Positions 17,172-25,813 of a DNA stretch of 64,000 bases are shown here, piece after piece. The stretch lies in NCBI RefSeq assembly GCF_036346595.1, contig NZ_CP107834.1, forward strand, positions 5,766,001 through 5,830,000, written 5' to 3'. This DNA is from Streptomyces sp. NBC_00525. GTDB taxonomy: Bacteria > Actinomycetota > Actinomycetes > Streptomycetales > Streptomycetaceae. The notes beneath the pieces were generated by a model. That model was not told the origin of the DNA, searched no databases, and saw only the letters and a list, made by a program, of their open reading frames with translations. Positions within the stretch are counted from its first letter, which is position 1; the number at the start of each line of letters is the position of its first letter. Position numbers and translations under genes: made by a program.

Positions 17172-17681
17172 GTGACTTCGAGCTCCACGCCGGGCCTCGC
17201 CCGGTTCAACACCCTGGCGGACAACGAGGCGGCCGCCGCACTGCACGAGGTGTGCGCCAGTGCGGCCTGGGCACGAGCGATCCTCGCCCACCGCCCGTAC
17301 GCCACCACCGAAGCCCTGCTCTCCGCGAGCGACACCGCCACGGCGGCACTCGGCGCGGAGGACCTGGCCGCGGCCATGGCCGGTCACCCCCCGATCGGCC
17401 GGCCCGTGCCCGGTGACCCGACCTCCTCCCGCGAGCAGCGGGGAATGGCCGGGGCCTCCGAGGAACTCAAGGCCGAAATGCTCGAACTCAACCTGGCCTA
17501 CCAGGAACGGTTCGGACACGTCTTCCTGATCTGCGCCACCGGTGCCACCGGCGAGCAGATGCGCGACGCGGTGAAGGCGCGGATCGGCAACCCGCCCGAG
17601 CGGGAGCGGATGATCGTGCGCACCGAACTGGGCAGGATCAACCGCATCCGCCTCACCCGCCTCGTCACGGAAGACGCGTAA
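17172..17681 (+). CDS. uraD: 2-oxo-4-hydroxy-4-carboxy-5-ureidoimidazoline (OHCU) decarboxylase
   Basis: 169 aa from GTG 17172, chosen because GGAGG lies 5 bases upstream. The all-helical OHCU decarboxylase fold shows ALHEVCASAAWARAILAHRPY with the catalytic His region, AMAGHPPIGRP with the conserved HPxIG motif, and SREQRGMAGAS with the conserved S-x-E-Q. It converts OHCU to (S)-allantoin, the third step of urate breakdown. It heads a three-gene operon with hydroxyisourate hydrolase (start 19 bases later) and uricase. An AllR-type palindrome lies upstream. Confidence 0.93.
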   Translation: MTSSSTPGLARFNTLADNEAAAALHEVCASAAWARAILAHRPYATTEALLSASDTATAALGAEDLAAAMAGHPPIGRPVPGDPTSSREQRGMAGASEELKAEMLELNLAYQERFGHVFLICATGATGEQMRDAVKARIGNPPERERMIVRTELGRINRIRLTRLVTEDA

Positions 17682-17700
17682 CAGAAGGAGAGTGAAGGTC

Positions 17701-18093
17701 TTGAGCACCTTCGCCACCGCATCGGTGTCCACCCACATCCTGGACACCAGCATCGGCCGCCCCGCCGCGGACGTCGCCGTCTCGCTCGCCGCCCGCACGG
17801 GCCGCGACGCGGACTGGGTGGCGCTCGGCGGCTCCGCGACCGATGCGGACGGGCGCTGCAAGGACCTGCCGGCCCTGCCGGAAGGAACCACCCATGTACG
17901 GCTCGACTTCGAGACCGAGCCGTACTTCACAGCCAAGAAGCAAGCCGAGGCGCAGCAGGACGCCCCCCGCGTAAGGGACAGCGGCGCGTTCTTCCCGGAG
18001 GTGGCGATCACCTTCGCCGTCACTCCGGGCGAGCACTACCACGTACCGCTGCTGCTCAACCCGTTCGGCTACTCCGTATACCGAGGGAGCTAG
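17701..18093 (+). CDS. uraH: 5-hydroxyisourate hydrolase (transthyretin-like)
   Basis: 130 aa if translation starts at TTG 17701 (MSTFATASVSTHILDTSIGR); a GTG at 17692 sits too close to the GAAGGAG for good spacing. The transthyretin-like signature is present: STHILDTSIGRPA at the N-terminus and a C-terminal HYHVPLLLNPFGYSVYRGS, with the YRGS ending typical of the hydrolase rather than of transthyretin. It hydrolyses 5-hydroxyisourate to OHCU. It lies between OHCU decarboxylase and uricase, eight bases from the latter. Confidence 0.93.
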   Translation: MSTFATASVSTHILDTSIGRPAADVAVSLAARTGRDADWVALGGSATDADGRCKDLPALPEGTTHVRLDFETEPYFTAKKQAEAQQDAPRVRDSGAFFPEVAITFAVTPGEHYHVPLLLNPFGYSVYRGS

Positions 18094-18100
18094 CAGACAC

Positions 18101-19024
18101 ATGCCCACGATTCTCGGCCAGAACCAGTACGGCAAGGCAGAGACCCGCGTCCTGCGGGTCGTGCGGGACGGCGACACCCACCACCTCAAGGACCTGAACG
18201 TCTCGGTCGCCCTCTCCGGCGACATGGACGACGTCCACTACTCCGGCTCCAACGCGCACGTCCTGCCCACGGACACCACCAAGAACACGGTGTTCGCCTT
18301 CGCCAAGGAACACGGCATCGACTCCGCCGAGCAGTTCGGCATCCATCTCGCCCGGCACTTCGTGACCTCGCAGGAGCCGATCGAGCGGGCCCGCATCCGC
18401 ATCGAGGAGTACGCCTGGGACCGGATCGCCACCTCCGACGCCAACTCCCGCTTCATCGGCGCCGACGAGGTCAAGCACTCCTTCGTCCGCCGGAACCAGG
18501 AGATCCGCACCACCCAGGTCACCTTCGACGGCCAGGCGTGGCAGGTCGTCTCCGGGCTCAAGGACCTGACCGTGCTGAACTCGACCAACTCCGAGTTCTG
18601 GGGCTACGCCAAGGACAAGTACACGACGCTCAAGGAGGCGTACGACCGCATCCTCGCGACCGACGTCTCCGCCCGCTGGCGCTACAACTGGACCAGCGAC
18701 GAGCAGCGCATGCCGAACTGGGAGAAGTCCTACGAGCAGGCGCGCAAGCACATGCTGCACGCCTTCGCCGAGACGTACTCGCTCTCGCTCCAGCAGACGC
18801 TGTACCAGATGGGCTCGCGCATCATCGACCACCGCAGCGAGATCGACGAGATCCGCTTCTCGCTCCCGAACAACCACCACTTCCTGGTGGACCTGGAGCC
18901 GTTCGGCCTCAAGAACGACAACGAAGTGTATTTCGCGGCCGACCGTCCGTACGGGCTCATCGAGGGCACCGTGCTCCGCGACGGCGTCGAGCCGCAGATC
19001 CCGGTCGACCTGACCAACCTCTGA
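18101..19024 (+). CDS. Urate oxidase (uricase)
   Basis: 307 aa, MPTILGQNQYGKAETRVLRV. Two T-fold repeats are expected. Visible conserved parts are the NQYGKAETR opening with its catalytic Lys, the TDTTKNTVFAFAKEH segment with the catalytic Thr, and NNHHFLVDLEPFGLKNDNEV near the C-terminus. It oxidises urate with O2 to 5-hydroxyisourate and H2O2, without cofactor. It is the last gene of the urate operon and is followed by a hairpin at 19037-19071. Confidence 0.95.
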   Translation: MPTILGQNQYGKAETRVLRVVRDGDTHHLKDLNVSVALSGDMDDVHYSGSNAHVLPTDTTKNTVFAFAKEHGIDSAEQFGIHLARHFVTSQEPIERARIRIEEYAWDRIATSDANSRFIGADEVKHSFVRRNQEIRTTQVTFDGQAWQVVSGLKDLTVLNSTNSEFWGYAKDKYTTLKEAYDRILATDVSARWRYNWTSDEQRMPNWEKSYEQARKHMLHAFAETYSLSLQQTLYQMGSRIIDHRSEIDEIRFSLPNNHHFLVDLEPFGLKNDNEVYFAADRPYGLIEGTVLRDGVEPQIPVDLTNL

Positions 19025-19036
19025 CGCGGCGCCACG

Positions 19037-19071
19037 CCGGGGCCCGCCCGCCCGCCGCGGACGGGCCCCGG
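19037..19071 (+). terminator. Hairpin after uricase
   Basis: CCGGGGCCCG pairs perfectly with CGGGCCCCGG across a 15-base loop, directly after the uricase stop. There is no T run. It probably ends the urate operon. Confidence 0.55.
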
Positions 19072-19195
19072 CCGGGCCGCAGGGACGCTCCACGCGTTCC
19101 GCAACCCTCTCGGCACCCACGGCCGCACCGCCGTGGCACTCAAATCCTCCTAGGGTCCTGCCGTGCCCACATCCCGGATGAGAGAAGGAAGCACC

Positions 19196-20593
19196 ATGGC
19201 AGCACCGGCAGCCCCCGGCCGGGTGGAACGCATCGTCATCGAGAACTGCTCGATCGCGACCGTCGACGCCGCCGACACCGAGTACGCCTCCGGGTACGTC
19301 GTCGTCGCCGGCAACCGCATCGAGGCGGTCGGCGCCGGCCGGGCACCCGAGGGCCTGGAGAACGTCGTACGCCGCGTCGACGGCACCGGCCACCTCGCCA
19401 CGCCCGGCCTGATCAACACCCACCACCACTTCTACCAGTGGATCACCCGCGGCCTGGCCACCGACCACAACCTGTTCGACTGGCTGGTCGCGCTGTACCC
19501 GACCTGGGCGCGCGTCGACGAACCGATGGTCCGCGCCGCCGCGCAGGGCTCGCTCGCCATGATGGCCCTCGGCGGCGTCACCACCGCCATGGACCACCAC
19601 TACGTCTTCCCGCAGGGCTCCGGCGACCTGTCCGGCGCCATCATCGGCGCCGCCCGCGACCTGGGCGTACGCTTCACCCTCGCCCGCGGGTCGATGGACC
19701 GCGGCGAGAAGGACGGCGGACTGCCGCCCGACTTCGCGGTGGAGACCCTGGAGGACGCGCTCGCCGCCACCGAGGCCACCGTGGACGCCCACCACGACGC
19801 CTCCTTCGACGCGATGACCCAGATCGCCGTCGCCCCCTGCTCGCCCTTCTCCGTATCCACCGAACTCATGCGCCAGGGCGCCGAACTGGCCCGGCGCAAG
19901 GGCGTACGCCTGCACACCCACGGCTCGGAGACCGTGGAGGAGGAGAAGTTCTGCCACGAGCTGTTCGGCATGGGCCCGACCGACTACTTCGCGTCCACCG
20001 GCTGGCTCGGCGACGACGTGTGGATGGCGCACTGCGTCCACATGAACGACTCCGACATCGCCGCCTTCGCCCGCACCGGCACCGGCGTCGCCCACTGCCC
20101 GTCCTCCAACGCCCGCCTCGCCGCCGGCATCGCCCGCGTCCCCGACATGCTCGCCGCGGGCGTCCCGGTCGGCCTCGGTGTCGACGGCACCGCGTCCAAC
20201 GAGTCCGGCGAACTCCACACCGAACTGCGCAACGCCCTCCTCATCAACCGCCTCGGCGCCCACCGCGAACGCGCCCTGAACGCCCGTCAGGCACTGCGCC
20301 TGGGCACCTACGGCGGCGCCCAGGTCCTCGGCCGCGCCGCCCAGACCGGCTCCCTGGAGCCCGGCAAGCTCGCCGACCTGGTCCTGTGGAAGCTGGACAC
20401 CCTCGCCCACGCCTCCATCGCCGACCCGGTCACCGCGCTCGTCTTCGGCGCCGCGGCCCCGGTCACCCTCTCGCTGGTCGACGGCCGGCCGGTCGTCGAG
20501 TCCGGCCGCCTGGTCACCGGAGACGAGGACGCCATCGCCCGCGCCACCCGCGACGAGGCCCGCCGCCTCGCCCAGATCGCCGCCGGAGCCTGA
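19196..20593 (+). CDS. 8-oxoguanine deaminase (amidohydrolase superfamily)
   Basis: 465 aa from ATG 19196 (AGAAGGAA upstream). It is a metal-dependent amidohydrolase with the HxH motif in TPGLINTHHHFYQW, metal His residues in RLHTHGSETVEEEK and MAHCVHMND, and the late Asp in GLGVDGTASNESGEL. The GTASNESGEL region and FYQWITRGLATDHNLFDW fit the 8-oxoguanine/isoguanine deaminase subgroup, which yields urate from 8-oxoguanine. That fits the adjacent uricase operon. It appears monocistronic, with two large hairpins after it. Atrazine chlorohydrolase-like relatives share the fold, so substrate is inferred. Confidence 0.88.
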   Translation: MAAPAAPGRVERIVIENCSIATVDAADTEYASGYVVVAGNRIEAVGAGRAPEGLENVVRRVDGTGHLATPGLINTHHHFYQWITRGLATDHNLFDWLVALYPTWARVDEPMVRAAAQGSLAMMALGGVTTAMDHHYVFPQGSGDLSGAIIGAARDLGVRFTLARGSMDRGEKDGGLPPDFAVETLEDALAATEATVDAHHDASFDAMTQIAVAPCSPFSVSTELMRQGAELARRKGVRLHTHGSETVEEEKFCHELFGMGPTDYFASTGWLGDDVWMAHCVHMNDSDIAAFARTGTGVAHCPSSNARLAAGIARVPDMLAAGVPVGLGVDGTASNESGELHTELRNALLINRLGAHRERALNARQALRLGTYGGAQVLGRAAQTGSLEPGKLADLVLWKLDTLAHASIADPVTALVFGAAAPVTLSLVDGRPVVESGRLVTGDEDAIARATRDEARRLAQIAAGA

Positions 20594-20619
20594 CGGCCCC
20601 GCACCGGCGACCCGGAACA

Positions 20620-20651
20620 GGCCGGGCGAGGGGGACGGCCCTCGCCCGGCC
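20620..20651 (+). terminator. Hairpin after 8-oxoguanine deaminase
   Basis: GGCCGGGCGAGGG pairs perfectly over 13 bp with CCCTCGCCCGGCC, with a 6-base loop. It lies 27 bases after the deaminase stop. There is no T run. Confidence 0.6.
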
Positions 20652-20680
20652 GCCGCGGACCCGAGCGGGGTCCGCGGCAA

Positions 20681-20727
20681 CCGGGACGGGAGGCGCGCCG
20701 CGTACGCGCACGCGCCTCCCGTCCCGG
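20681..20727. terminator. Long 17-bp hairpin before the purine permease
   Basis: CCGGGACGGGAGGCGCG pairs perfectly with its complement at 20711-20727, around a 13-base loop. It is the second large hairpin in the gap between the deaminase and permease genes. It could be a terminator or a structured leader of the permease mRNA. Confidence 0.5.
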
Positions 20728-20869
20728 CGCTCCCAGCTGCCCGCACCAGCTGCGACGTGCCGCACCGCACCACCGCACGACACGGGGCCCGGTCCGGGCG
20801 GACCGGCCCCGCGACCACCTCCCTGACACCCACGTCACCGCAGACGTGTAACCGACCGGAGGAACCGCC

Positions 20870-22318
20870 GTGGCAGCTACGCCCAGGTTTCGCGACGACG
20901 CAAGTGCGACCCCCACCCCCGACGGAGCGCCGGAGACGGCACCGTCCGACCGCGGACACCCGGTCGACGAGACGCTCCCCCCACTGAAGATGTTCACCAG
21001 CGGCCTCCAGCACGTGGCCGCGATGTACGCGGGCGTGGTGGCCCCGCCCATGATCGTGGGGCCCGCAGTCGGCCTCACCGCGAAGGAGACCGCCTTCCTG
21101 ATGGGGGCGAGCCTGTTCACCGCGGGCATCGCCACCCTGCTCCAGACGATCGGCTTCTGGCGAATAGGCGCCCGGCTGCCCTTCGTCAACGGCGTCTCGT
21201 TCGCCGGGGTGACGCCGATGGTGGCCATCGGCAAGGACCGGGGACACGACGGGATCGCCGTCATCTTCGGCGCGATCATCGTGGCGAGCCTCCTCGGCTT
21301 CGTCCTCGCCCCCTACTTCTGCAAACTGGTCCGCTTCTTCCCACCCGTGGTCACCGGCACGGTCATCACCCTGATCGGCGTCTCCCTGCTGCCGGTCGCC
21401 TTCAACTGGTCGCAGGGCGGCAACGCGACCGCCGCCGACTACGGCTCCACCACCAACATCACCATGGCGGCGGTCACCCTCGTCATCGTGCTGGCCCTGC
21501 GCAAACTCCTGCGCGGCTTCCTCCAGCAGATCGCCATCCTGCTCGGGCTCGTGGCCGGCACCCTCATCGCGATCCCCGTCGGCATCACCGACTTCGGCGC
21601 GCTCGGGGACGCGGACGCCATCGGCTTCCCCACCCCGTTCCACTTCGGGGCCCCGCAGTTCGAGATCGCCGCCATCGTCTCCATGAGCATCGTGATGCTG
21701 GTCTGCATGACGGAGTCCACGGCGGACATGCTCGCCCTCGGCAAGATCGTCGACCGGCCCGCCGACGAGCGGACGATCGAGGGCGGGCTGCGCGCCGACA
21801 CCCTGGGCAGTGCCCTCAGCCCGCTGTTCAACGGCTTCATGTGCAGCGCCTTCGCCCAGAACATCGGGCTGGTCGCGATGACCAAGGTGCGCAGCCGCTT
21901 CGTCGTCGCGGCGGGCGGCGGCATCCTCGTGCTGCTCGGCCTGGTCCCGGTGGCCGCGTCCGTCATCGCCCTGGTGCCGCTGCCGGTCCTCGGCGGCGCC
22001 GGCATCGTCCTGTTCGGCTCGGTCGCCGCCAGCGGCGTGCAGACCCTGGCCGGTGCCGCCCTGGAGAAGGGCGAGAACGCGCTGATCGTCGCGGCGGCGG
22101 TCGGCGTCGGCCTGATCCCGATCGCGGCGCCCGACTTCTACCACGCCTTCCCCGACGACCTGCTCGTCGTCCTGGACTCGGGCATCTCCACCGGCTGCGT
22201 CGTGGCGATCGTGCTGAACCTGGCCTTCAACCACCTCGGCCGCACACCGGACCGGGAGACCGGAACCGCGCCCGGCGGCCACGACCCGGCGAAGGCGATG
22301 GAGGCCGCCGCGCACTGA
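20870..22318 (+). CDS. NCS2-family nucleobase (purine/urate/xanthine) permease
   Basis: 482 aa from GTG 20870 (GGAGGA 6 bases upstream). After a polar N-terminus of about 40 residues there are 12 or more hydrophobic segments. The NAT signature Q-N-x-G-(4)-T-K is present as QNIGLVAMTKV, and the TM1 QH motif appears as SGLQHVAAMYAG. NAT proteins with this signature import xanthine, urate or uracil by cation symport; the catabolic neighbours favour a purine. It follows 8-oxoguanine deaminase and is followed by a bidirectional terminator. Confidence 0.88.
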   Translation: MAATPRFRDDASATPTPDGAPETAPSDRGHPVDETLPPLKMFTSGLQHVAAMYAGVVAPPMIVGPAVGLTAKETAFLMGASLFTAGIATLLQTIGFWRIGARLPFVNGVSFAGVTPMVAIGKDRGHDGIAVIFGAIIVASLLGFVLAPYFCKLVRFFPPVVTGTVITLIGVSLLPVAFNWSQGGNATAADYGSTTNITMAAVTLVIVLALRKLLRGFLQQIAILLGLVAGTLIAIPVGITDFGALGDADAIGFPTPFHFGAPQFEIAAIVSMSIVMLVCMTESTADMLALGKIVDRPADERTIEGGLRADTLGSALSPLFNGFMCSAFAQNIGLVAMTKVRSRFVVAAGGGILVLLGLVPVAASVIALVPLPVLGGAGIVLFGSVAASGVQTLAGAALEKGENALIVAAAVGVGLIPIAAPDFYHAFPDDLLVVLDSGISTGCVVAIVLNLAFNHLGRTPDRETGTAPGGHDPAKAMEAAAH

Positions 22319-22335
22319 CGTATCGTCAAGGACTC

Positions 22336-22368
22336 GTGGCGCGTACGGGGGTTGGCCGTACGCGCCAC
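22336..22368. terminator. Bidirectional hairpin terminator
   Basis: A perfect 13-bp stem, GTGGCGCGTACGG with its complement, surrounds a 7-base loop between the convergent permease and chitosanase genes. It can serve both strands. Confidence 0.75.
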
Positions 22369-22375
22369 AGACGGC

Positions 22376-23200
22376 TCAGTCGATGTGGTAGCGGTCGCCG
22401 TACACCTTCCAGTCCAGCGGGGGGTCCAGGTCCAGGTTGCCCTGCCGCAGGAACACCCGCTGCGCGGTCTCCACCCGGCTGGTGTCGCTGTGCGAGGGCT
22501 CCTCGCGGATCGCGGCGACCCGCGAGTCGAGGAACGCGTCGAGGTAGGCGCGCTCGTCACCGCCCTGCGCGGGCGGCCGGGCGTCGGCGAGCGCCCGGCT
22601 GCGGATCGTACGGAAACCGGTGGTGCCGTCCGCGTCGGCCTCGCCGTGCATCACGTACGCGTCGTAGTAGACGAACTGGCCCAGCGTGCCCAGGCCGTCC
22701 TGCCGCGCCCGGCGCACCGCCGGGTCGAAGTACGAGTCGTCCCGCTCGGCGTCCTGCGCCGCCCGGAACCGCGCGTCACCGGCCGCCGTCGCCCAGGCGC
22801 GGGTGAACGGGTTGCCGAGCCCGGTGTGCGCGTCGCTCCCCTTCACCTTCCGCAGCGCGGGCAGGAACCGCTCCAGCGCGTTGCCCGGCCGGGACCGCGC
22901 GTACCGCTCGACGACCCGGAGCATGTCGCCGGTCCCCGAGCAGAAGCCGATGATGCCACCGGTGTAGCCGCGCCCGTCCCCGATGTCCTCGATGTACTTG
23001 TACTGGCCCTTCCAGTCCAGCGTCGAGTTCTCCGCGCTGGCGACCAGCCGCATCGCGATGTCCTTCTTCACCGGATCGGCGAGCCCGGCACCCGACCCCT
23101 TGCCCCACGCGTCCCCGGCCGGGGTGCAGCCGGCGAGGACGGCGACGGACAGCAGGAGGGCGGCGAGCGGGGTGACCAGGGAACGCGTGGTGGGTTTCAC
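22376..23200 (-). CDS. GH46 chitosanase with lipoprotein-type signal
   Basis: 274 aa. The enzyme belongs to glycoside hydrolase family 46. The catalytic acid Glu57 is in RLVASAENST, and the second carboxylate is Asp75 in EDIGDGRGYTGG, about the spacing known for Streptomyces chitosanases. FGVxG-like elements and a C-terminal DWKVYGDRYHID also fit. It cleaves chitosan outside the cell. The signal ends SVAVLAGC, with Cys25 in a lipobox, so it may be membrane-anchored rather than freely secreted. It is a single gene, convergent with the permease. Confidence 0.9.
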   Translation of the reverse strand: MKPTTRSLVTPLAALLLSVAVLAGCTPAGDAWGKGSGAGLADPVKKDIAMRLVASAENSTLDWKGQYKYIEDIGDGRGYTGGIIGFCSGTGDMLRVVERYARSRPGNALERFLPALRKVKGSDAHTGLGNPFTRAWATAAGDARFRAAQDAERDDSYFDPAVRRARQDGLGTLGQFVYYDAYVMHGEADADGTTGFRTIRSRALADARPPAQGGDERAYLDAFLDSRVAAIREEPSHSDTSRVETAQRVFLRQGNLDLDPPLDWKVYGDRYHID

Positions 23201-23259
23201 CGCTCCAGCCTGCCAGGCCGGCGGCGTGATGCCCGCGCAATCGGCGGTAGCGTCGGGGC

Positions 23260-23943
23260 ATGGATGAACGGTCTGTGGTGGATGTCGGCGACGTGCGGCT
23301 GGCGTACCGGAGCTGGGGTGCCTCGTTCGGGTCGCCCGTCGTACTGCTGCACGACGTCGGCGCGAGTTCGGCGAGCTGGGAGGCGGCCGGCGGCCTGCTG
23401 GGGCAGGAGTGGCGGGTGTACGGGATCGACCTGCGCGGCCACGGCGAGAGCGACTGGCCCGACGAGTACGACCTGGAGCTGATGCGCGACGACGTGCTCG
23501 GGTTCCTGGACGAGTGCGAGCTGGACCGGGTCGGTGTGGTCGGCCACGGCATGGGCGGGGTCGTCGCCCACCTCCTGGCGCAGGACCACCCGGACCGGGT
23601 GGAGCGTCTGGTGCTGGTGGAGACCCCGCCGCCGTTCCCCGGTACGGCGTACCCGGCGGCTTCCCCGAACGGGCCCGCCGACTACGACGAGGCGGTCCTC
23701 GCGTCGGTCGGGGCCGAACTGGCGGACCCCGACCCCGCGTGGGCGCGGGGCCTCGGCGAGATCGTCGCGCCCACGCTGCTGCTGGCCGGCGGGCCCGGCA
23801 GCGAGATGCCGCAGGGCCGGCTCCAGGACATGGCGTCGCTGATCCCGGACTGCCACTTGGTCACGATGGGCGGCGGCCACCGCCCGCACGAGACGGACCC
23901 GGAGCAGACGGCGCACCGGATCACGGAGTTCTTCACCAGCTGA
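23260..23943 (+). CDS. Alpha/beta hydrolase-fold protein with altered nucleophile
   Basis: 227 aa. The fold is clear: VVLLHDVGASSASWEA oxyanion strand, IDLRGHGESDWP, and a nucleophile elbow VGVVGHGMGGVVAHLLA. In place of the usual Gly-x-Ser-x-Gly the elbow reads G95-H96-G97-M98-G99, so the catalytic serine is missing. The late His survives in GGGHRPHETDPE. Length is short for the family, with a reduced cap. It is either non-enzymatic or uses other chemistry. It stands alone between chitosanase (divergent) and a DinB-fold gene (convergent). Confidence 0.8.
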   Translation: MDERSVVDVGDVRLAYRSWGASFGSPVVLLHDVGASSASWEAAGGLLGQEWRVYGIDLRGHGESDWPDEYDLELMRDDVLGFLDECELDRVGVVGHGMGGVVAHLLAQDHPDRVERLVLVETPPPFPGTAYPAASPNGPADYDEAVLASVGAELADPDPAWARGLGEIVAPTLLLAGGPGSEMPQGRLQDMASLIPDCHLVTMGGGHRPHETDPEQTAHRITEFFTS

Positions 23944-23975
23944 CGCAAGGCTTCCGCGAGGTCTCCGGCGCCGTC

Positions 23976-24566
23976 TCAGTCGCCCGGCCGCCAGTCCGGG
24001 CGCCGGCCGCTGCGGGCCACGGCCCGGTCCAGCAGCGGGGCGTCCTCGGCGACCGGGACCGGCGGGCCGAAGGGTGAGGCGGCGGGCGGGCCGCCGCCCA
24101 GCTCGGCCAGGAGCGCGAGCGAGCTGTGCAGATGCGCGTCCTCGGCGCCGAACGGCTGCCCGGTCGCCTTCGCCAGGTCCCAGCCGTGCAGCACCAGCTC
24201 GTTCAGCGCGACCATCCCCGCCACCTGTCCGGGCAGGTCCACGCCGCCCGCCCTGGTCATGCCCTCCCAGGCGGCGGGGGCGCGCCAGGCGGCCACCAGC
24301 TCGTCGAGCGCGGCGGGCAGCGCGGTGCGCCAGCCGGCCTCCAGCACGCCGGACTCCACGGCGGGGGCGGTGTCGGTGGACGGGCCCAGCTCCTTGCGGG
24401 CCGCGTCACGGAAGGCGAGGGCCAGGCCCTCGACATGGGCGAGCAGGGCGCCCACGGTCACGCCGGGGCACGGGGTCGCCGCCCCCAGCGCACTGTCGTC
24501 GACGGCGTCGAGCTGTGCGGTGATCCGGCGCGCGGCCGGTTCCAGGTCCAGTGGTTGTGTATCCAT
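23976..24566 (-). CDS. TIGR03086-family DinB/mycothiol-type metal-binding protein
   Basis: 196 aa. The actinobacterial TIGR03086/maleylpyruvate-isomerase-like fold is a four-helix DinB bundle that binds a divalent metal with three histidine or acidic ligands. Here the candidates are H44 in GALLAHVEGLAL and the His in ALNELVLHGWDLAKATG. The opening segment TPCPGVTVGALLAHV is the classic start of the family. Relatives may use mycothiol as cofactor. Substrate is unknown. It is transcribed leftwards and ends 32 bases from the convergent hydrolase gene. Confidence 0.8.
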   Translation of the reverse strand: MDTQPLDLEPAARRITAQLDAVDDSALGAATPCPGVTVGALLAHVEGLALAFRDAARKELGPSTDTAPAVESGVLEAGWRTALPAALDELVAAWRAPAAWEGMTRAGGVDLPGQVAGMVALNELVLHGWDLAKATGQPFGAEDAHLHSSLALLAELGGGPPAASPFGPPVPVAEDAPLLDRAVARSGRRPDWRPGD

Positions 24567-24603
24567 ACCCGTACAGACTGCCCGACCGCCCGCAACTCAT
24601 CGC

Positions 24604-25665
24604 TCAGCGCACCACGCGTCCCCGCAGCACGATCCGGTCCGGGTGTTCCAGCACCGCCGGGTCGGCGACCGGATCGCTGCCGTACGCCACCAGATCCGCC
24701 GGCGCCCCGTCGACCAGGCCCGGCAGCCCGAGCCAGGCGCGGGCCGTCCAGGACGCCGCGCCGAGCGCGGCGTCGGCCGGAAGCCCGGCCCTGGCCAGCC
24801 ACGACGCCTCGCCGGCCACGGTCCCGCAGGGGAACGAGTCGGTGCCGGCCAGCACCGTGACCCCCGCCTCGTGGGCGGCCCGGACGGTGCCGAACATGGC
24901 GTCCCAGCCGGCCAGCCACAGATCGCGGCGCGCACTCGGCTCCCGCGCCCGCATCGCGTCCGCGCCCGCCCCGAACACGGCCAGCGTCGGGACGAACGCC
25001 GTGCCCTGCGCCGCCATCCGGTCCAGCAGGGCGGGGTCCAGGGACATGCCGTGCTCCAGACTGTCCGCCCCCGCCAGCACCGCGTTCCGGCTGCCTTCGG
25101 CGGTCTGGCAGTGCACCGCCACCCGGCCGCCCGCCGCGTGGACGGCGGCCACCACCGCGGTGAGCAGCGCGAGCGGCACCGGGGGCTCGTCCAGCCGCCA
25201 GTCCCCGATGACCTTGCACCAGCCGGAGGAGGCAGCCGACTCCTCCACGGCGGCCCGCACGAGGTCCGCCTCGCCCACGTGCCGGCCGAAGCCGGGGATG
25301 AACCGGCCGGGCGTGGCCAGCCAGCGCCCCGCCGACGTGACGCGGGGCAGCTCCGGGTCCTCGTCCACCCAGGCCGGCATCCGGGCGGCCGTGCCCGGCG
25401 TACGGACGGCGAGCACCCCGGCGTCCCGGTGCTCGCGCAACTGCGCGCGGAGCATGTCGTCGTCGAACGGGACGGCCGTGTCCACCGTGCCGGGGTGGGT
25501 GTGGACGTCGACGAGGCCGGGCAGCAGCCAGCCGCCGTCCACCACCGTCTCGGTGTGCCGCCCGGCGCACCCGCCCGGCGGGGCGCCTTCCCGCAGCACC
25601 TCACCGTCGATCCAGAACGTCCGCTCCTCGCGTTCCGGCAGCACCACACCTCGTATGCGCAGCAT
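24604..25665 (-). CDS. Amidohydrolase-family protein
   Basis: 353 aa from ATG 25665. It has the N-terminal small beta domain, then the metal-binding HxH in PGLVDVHTHPGTVDTA, further histidines in GRVAVHCQTAEG and DSLEHGMSLDP, and the late Asp in VLAGTDSFPCG, so the binuclear or mononuclear amidohydrolase core looks complete. Substrate is not evident; relatives hydrolyse imidazolones, hydantoins or cyclic amides. There is no Shine-Dalgarno; TTGACA lies some 18 bases before the ATG, so a very short leader is possible. It is divergent from the FN3 lipoprotein gene. Confidence 0.8.
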   Translation of the reverse strand: MLRIRGVVLPEREERTFWIDGEVLREGAPPGGCAGRHTETVVDGGWLLPGLVDVHTHPGTVDTAVPFDDDMLRAQLREHRDAGVLAVRTPGTAARMPAWVDEDPELPRVTSAGRWLATPGRFIPGFGRHVGEADLVRAAVEESAASSGWCKVIGDWRLDEPPVPLALLTAVVAAVHAAGGRVAVHCQTAEGSRNAVLAGADSLEHGMSLDPALLDRMAAQGTAFVPTLAVFGAGADAMRAREPSARRDLWLAGWDAMFGTVRAAHEAGVTVLAGTDSFPCGTVAGEASWLARAGLPADAALGAASWTARAWLGLPGLVDGAPADLVAYGSDPVADPAVLEHPDRIVLRGRVVR

Positions 25666-25813
25666 CCGCCGACGGTATGTCAACCGGCGGGTCGGGCGCG
25701 GGGGGAGGGGCACACCGGCACATTGTGGAAGGTTCGGCTCCGGGCTCTTGTCGGCGGGGCCCAGGGCATGCGATACAGGTCTGGACCATTGCTGCCCGAT
25801 GGAAGGCAACACC

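Noticed and set aside
18056..22315. A 1419-codon open frame on the minus strand
   Set aside because: It is antisense to uricase, 8-oxoguanine deaminase and the permease, is full of G, R, D and V repeats, and has no ribosome binding site. It is a GC-codon shadow.
24551..25813. Upstream extension of the FN3 lipoprotein frame
   Set aside because: This part is antisense to the amidohydrolase. The lipoprotein signal and the ribosome binding site both place the start at 25814.
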